Shown here piece by piece: positions 59,373-64,000 of a DNA stretch of 64,000 nt (its first letter is position 1; each line of letters starts with the position of its first letter). The stretch is from Cyanophora paradoxa (Eukaryota; Glaucocystophyceae; Cyanophorales; Cyanophoraceae), in NCBI GenBank assembly GCA_004431415.1, contig QPMI01000599.1, forward strand, positions 62,001-126,000, in the 5' to 3' direction. The notes under the pieces are model-generated. The model worked only from the letters and a program-made list of their open reading frames with translations. It did not search any database and was not told the origin of the DNA. The position numbers and the translations under genes are program-made.

Positions 59373-62300
59373 ATGGCCGGGTGAGCAGCGCGCCGAGCTA
59401 GCGCCGCGGTGCTCATCGCTTGTACCGCCCCGCAGCGTCCGCACGACCCGGCTGCTCATCGGAGAGGGCTGGAACTCGTTTCACCTGGAGCCCTTCTCGA
59501 AGGAGCGACGCAAGACCCCGACTGCACAGCTTGCGCTCCGCTTTGACAAGCAGAAGCTTGACGTGGCCGCCGTCGGTCCGCAACTTGCCCTAGTGGTTCA
59601 TACGTTGCCCGGGGCTTCCAGCGCTCACGCGAACCCCCGCGCTGGTTTGTAGAATGGAAAGGCGACTATGAGCGCAGCAGGGACGTGTATGCCGTCCTCG
59701 GCATCATCAAGGTCCCGAACAGTGCGCTCCAGCCGGCCCCCGACGCGCAGGGACGCTTGGGCTCACACACGCATACCAGTGACGCCCTGGTTCCTCGTTG
59801 TGGTCGTGGATGCGCTCATAGCCGCCCGCGTGGACGGGCATCCCATCTGCAAGGTCCCCATCGCTCAGCTGCCCCTTGAGCGTGGCGCTGCGCTGGCAGC
59901 GGCCCCGCTCTTGCCAACCGCACGCGCCCGCAGATCCTCAAGACCGCCTTCATCCCGCTGCAGCGGCACTTTCTCGAGGACGAGGCGCGCGCGTCGCAGT
60001 CCGCCGGCGCCGGCGCAGCGCCGCCAGGCTGACCTGCGACCGCCGGGCGCGTGCGCAGAAAGAGCAGGACAAGATCAAGGAACTGAAGAACATGCGGAAG
60101 CTGCTGGACTCCGGCGCCTTCTACTTCGCCACCGAATTTGATCTCACGCACACCGCGGACCGGCGCACGGCGCTGGATGCGTCGAAGACGGCGTGGGCGC
60201 GGTCCGCAAAGGCGACGCTCCGCTTCGCTTTCCCTGAGGCCGCCGCGCAGTGCCGACAATCGCTTTGTGTGGAACCGCACTATCGCCCAGGTCCGCCCCC
60301 CTGCGCGTGCCGCGCCGACCTCCTCTCAAAAGCCCGGTACAGGATTTCGTTCGACTGGGCCTGCACGACGAATGGATGGTGCCAATGATCCAGGTCAGCA
60401 CAGCCAGGCGCCGCGCGATCCGTCCGCCAACTTGAGTACCCCTCTAACTTGAGTACCCCTCTCCCCTGCAGGGCTACGTCGGTCAGGAGGATTGCATGGT
60501 GAGGGGGGAGAATTTCGAGCTCACGGTGCCCCCCGACCCCCTTTCCGCGGCCCGCACCCCGCTCAGGCGTCCTGGGGACGGCAGCTCGTCTCCCGGCGCT
60601 CTTCGATGCGCGCGGGCACGCGGTACACGACACGCGGGGTCGACTCCCGCGGGGACGTCGCCAACTTCGTCGAGACCGAGATGCTCGTCCGCTGCCCGGG
60701 TACGCGCTGCTCGCCTCGCGCGCACCGGCCCCGGTACCCCGCTCAACGGGCGCCCCGCAGACAAGGGCATCAACGCGTCGTACGTGCAGACGCGCGGATC
60801 TGTACCCACCTTCTGGGGGCAGAAGGTGCACGCCCCGCCGTCGCCATCCCCCTCGAGCCAGCTCAGACCGGGGCCCGCAGATCAAGTCTTCGGCGTACAA
60901 GGAGTTCAAGCCGAAGCCGTACCTCCAGGCTTCGACGCCCGAGGAGCGCGAGGTGGGCGCACCCCCTCCCCGTACTCCCCCCCCCTTCCCCCCTCCCGCT
61001 CACTCCTTCGTCCGCCGCAGGCCGCTCACGTGGCGTTCCTGAAGCACTTCGAGGTGCAGAGGCGGTACTACGGCTTCCAGGTGCGCGAAGACGTCAGACC
61101 GCTCCGATGCCGTTTTCTGATATGCGCACCCCCCGCGGCAGGTGGCGGTGAGCCTGGTGGACCAGGACCAGGACTGCTCCGAGCGGGTCCTCCACGACGC
61201 CTACCAGGTCCGCGAGGGGGCGCTCTCTCCGAAGGCGCGTGCCTCCTCCGCAGAGGCTGACGCCCCGCCCCGCCCCGCAGAGCCACGTGAAGAGGGCCAA
61301 CCGCTCGCTCCCCGAGGGTCCGCCCCGCCGCGCCGCGCCGCGCCGCGCCCCTCCCCCCGCCTGAAGCGACCACCGAGCGCGGCCGCCCTCCGACCCGTCG
61401 CAGGGGAGAAGATCGAGATCTGCGCGTGGGACTTCCACGCCGAGTGCCCGGGCTCCAACTTCGACAACGTCAAGCAGGTCCCCGGCCCCCGCCCCCCGCC
61501 CCGCGCGCGCCGCGCCGGCTCGAGCCCGCTCGCAGCTGATGGAGCGGTACCTGCGGGAGAACATCGAGTCGGACAGCCGCGCCTCCCTCGGCTTCTTCCT
61601 CGCCGACGCCGCCGCCCGCCCCGTCCAGGTCCCCGCCCCGCCCCCGCACCCAGCCATCCCGCGCTTCACCTCGCTTGCGTGCGCCTCACCGCCCCGCCCT
61701 CCGCCCCGCGCAGCGGCAGCGGGGCGTCTTCCGCACGAACTGCGTCGACTGCCTCGACCGCACCAATGTCGTCCAGGCCCGCACCCGCCCCGCCCCACCC
61801 CTAGCCCCTGGCCTGGGGCGGTCGGATCGGCGAGGGCTCTAGGACTCGTCTAGGCGCCCCCTCCCTCCGCGATTTCGCCCTTGTCTTCTCCGCCCGACTC
61901 TCCTGGCAGACGATGATCGCCCACCGCGTCCTCCGCGAGATCCTGCGGTGCCCCCGCGCCCCCCTCCCGCGCCCCCTCTCGCCCCAGTCGCCCCCGAGCC
62001 TCCGCCAGGCTCGCCCGCGTGGAGCTGCCGGCGCTGGGCACCGCCAAGGACAAGGGCACCTTCGACGGGCAGGTGCGGCGCGAGGGGCGGGCGGGGCCGC
62101 GCGCGCAGCACCCGACCCCCGGGGGCGCCGCCAGTTCCGGCACCTGTGGGCGGACAACGGGGACGCGATCTCGAACGCGTACGCGGGGACGGGGGCGATG
62201 AAGAGCAGCTACAACCGCACCGGCCAGGCCGGCATGAAGTCCCTCCTCGACGACGGCTTCAAGTCCATGACACGGTCCGCCCCGCCCGCCCCGCCCGCCC

Positions 62301-64000
62301 CTGCCCTCGCGCAGCGGGCGGCGCCCGACGCCCCCTCCCCCGCCGCGCAGGGCGATCAAGGCGCACGCGGGGACGGACGGCATCGCCAAGTGAGCGGGCC
62401 TCGCCGCTGGCCGGCCCCGCCCGCCCGCTCGCGGGGGGCGCTGACGCCCCCGCAGGGCGCTGATGGGGAGCGTGGGGGTGCTCTCGGACCAGGAGCGCCA
62501 GGAAGCCATCGACCTCCTCCTCGGCAACGACCCCGACGCCCACAACGCGCGCCCCGCCCCGCCCCGCGGCGCGGCGCCTCGGCTCACGTGGAAACCGCAG
62601 TCGCCGGTGGACGAGCGGCTGGCGCGGGTGGCCCGCCGCCTGCGCCGCCGCGAGGCCGAGTACGCCGCCTTCCACGACGTCCGCCTCCTCCCGCCCTGCC
62701 GCCTCCCCGCCCCGCGCCCCGCGCCACTGAGGCCGCCCCGCCCGCGCCCGCCCGCAGATCCGCGTGCATTGCTGCACGTGGAACGCCAACGGCCTCAAGA
62801 ACCCCGCCGGTGCGCCACTTGAGCCGGGAGCTGCGCGGCCGCCGAGCCCGCCGCGCAGGCGAGGACCTCGCCGGCTGGCTCGGGGTGAACGAGTACCCCC
62901 CGCCGCACATCGTCGTCGCCTGCATCCAGGAGGTGCGCGGGGCGGCTCCGAGGCGCTCCAGGCCGCCGCCCCTGCCGACCCGCGCTGCGCGCCCGGCAGA
63001 TGGTGCAGCTGGACGACATGTCGTCGTACATCGCGGAGGACCCGTACACGCGCGAGCAGTGGCGCCTCGCCCTCAAGAAGTCCCTCCAGGCGCCCGCCGG
63101 CCCCCGCAGCGCCCCCGCGCCCCGAGGCGGCGAGAACCTGAGCGCCGCGCGCTCCCCCCGCGCGCAGGTGGTGCCCCCGGGCGGGGCCGCCCCGCTGCAG
63201 TACGAGCTGAAGTATGAGGACTGCCTGGTGCCCCCCTCCCGCCCGCCCCTCTCGCCGCCGCCCCCTCTGACCGCGCCTCCCCCGCGCCCGCAGGTGGGCC
63301 TGCTCTCGTTCGTGTACGTGCGCTCGGACGTGGCGAAGAGCGTCCGCGACTCGGACGTCAAGCCCGTCGTCGTCAAGGTGGGTGAGGGGCCCCGGCCGCA
63401 GCGAGGGGGATAGCCGGCGCCTCGTCGCTGAGCCGTCCAGCCCCCGCCCTCGCTCTCCGAGCGCGCCCCGCGCTTTCTGACGCCCTCGCGCGCCCCGGGC
63501 CGCGGCAGACGGGCCTGCGGGGCCTGGCGGGGAACAAGGGCGGCCTCTGCGTCCGCATCGCCCTCCTCGACACCACCCTGTCCGCCCCGCCCCGCCCCTC
63601 CGTCCTCCCGCCCGCCCGCCCGCCGGCTGAGCTTCTGGCCAGGTGCTTCGTGAACGCGCACCTGGCGGCCGGCCACTCGGACGTCGAGGGCCGCAACGCC
63701 AACTACCGGCCCGCCCCCGTCCCCCCGCCCGCCCGCCCGCTCTCCCGCTCGCCGGCTCTGAAGCGGGGGGCAGGGACATCCTGGCGGGGGCGCACTTCCG
63801 GGTGACGGGGGCGGGGAGCACGCGCGGCTTCGGCGACTCCATCCTCGACCAGGCCCGCCGCCCCCGGCCCCCGCCCCCTCCGCCCCCGCTCCTTCTCACC
63901 GGCCGGCCCCGCAGGACGTCGCCTTCTGGATCGGCGACCTGAACTACCGCATCGACATGGGTGCGCCCCGCCCCCTCTCCTTCCGCCCCCGCTCAGAGTT
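59373..64000 (+). CDS. Synaptojanin-like phosphoinositide phosphatase (Sac + 5-phosphatase), 3' end missing
   Basis: Dual phosphoinositide phosphatase, cut by the right edge. Start 59373: an 8-nt first exon (ATG GCC GG) splices at 59436 to give [22 protein letters not shown]. Sac domain: [106 protein letters not shown]. The catalytic CX5R motif CVDCLDR is at 61741-61761, followed by TNVVQ, then [10 protein letters not shown]-type [13 protein letters not shown] and [16 protein letters not shown]. After a linker the IPPc 5-phosphatase domain begins CCTWNANG (about 62769), with [27 protein letters not shown] (63526 on), [18 protein letters not shown] and [11 protein letters not shown] at the edge. 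Substrates in the family are PI(4)P/PI(3)P for Sac and PI(4,5)P2 for the 5-phosphatase; role in endocytic membrane turnover, functionally linked to dynamin. More than 20 short introns. Confidence 0.92.

Noticed and set aside
59660-60060. Exact exon boundaries in the second Sac exon group
   Set aside because: The join between YAVLGIIK and [11 protein letters not shown] does not close in phase with an obvious GT-AG pair, so no base-exact boundary is given there.
1-64000. CRISPR arrays, rRNA and tRNA genes, bacterial operons
   Set aside because: No direct repeats with unique spacers of CRISPR type, no conserved rRNA stretches and no cloverleaf with recognisable A and B boxes were seen. Genes have introns and eukaryotic family identities.

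Overview
This is a nuclear window from a GC-rich, intron-rich photosynthetic protist. The evidence is short introns (about 60-100 bp) with GTGCG/GTCCG/GTACG or GC donors and CGCAG acceptors, a protein with a lumen-type N-terminus, mitochondrial-type targeting, and typical eukaryotic families (dynamin, UBXN4, synaptojanin, C-terminal RING). The GC level, GC-AG introns and multi-TM proteins with Pmp-like beta-helix repeats would fit a haptophyte or pelagophyte. That placement is inference, not proof. Nothing looks bacterial, organellar or viral.

Layout. 1-6799 (+): 3' part of a gene for a large membrane protein with extracellular beta-helix repeats, a Cys-rich region and a multi-TM core. 7327-12649 (-): a coiled-coil RING protein and, upstream on the same strand, a Gln-rich protein of unknown family; they may be one gene. 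13030-25646: a complete-looking LTR retroelement of 12.6 kb with 282-bp LTRs, TSD TATAT and a polypurine tract, but no recognisable gag/pol. 26705-28485 (-) and 28527-29490 (+): biotin synthase and a plastid-type cupredoxin, transcribed divergently from almost the same point. 29872-33083 (-): UBXN4-like UBX protein. 33183-33628 (+): 100-aa single-TM protein. 34228-35823 (-): class I SAM methyltransferase. 35914-41457 (+): dynamin. About 41.6-43.22 kb: two retrocopy-like units ending in poly(A). 43304-56319: a decayed paralogue, a 3.28-kb CACTA-type transposon with TSD GTT, then a large gene (48391-56319) of unknown family built from repeated exon sets. 56475-59087 (-): FAD monooxygenase. 59373-64000 (+, cut by the edge): synaptojanin-like phosphoinositide phosphatase with Sac and 5-phosphatase domains.

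Most host genes are arranged head-to-head in pairs with 41-285 bp between start codons (biotin synthase/cupredoxin, UBXN4/small TM protein, methyltransferase/dynamin, FAD monooxygenase/synaptojanin), so shared bidirectional promoters are likely. The most unusual region is 43-56 kb. It contains a previously unrecognised repeat protein, its truncated copy, and a CACTA element wedged 57 bp upstream of the start codon. That element carries a 143-bp tandem array which, on the minus strand, reads as repeated 61-nt exon plus 82-nt intron modules with the splice dinucleotides kept.

Gene models were spliced by eye. Exon boundaries stated to the base were checked for reading phase; other spans are outer limits of a multi-exon gene.
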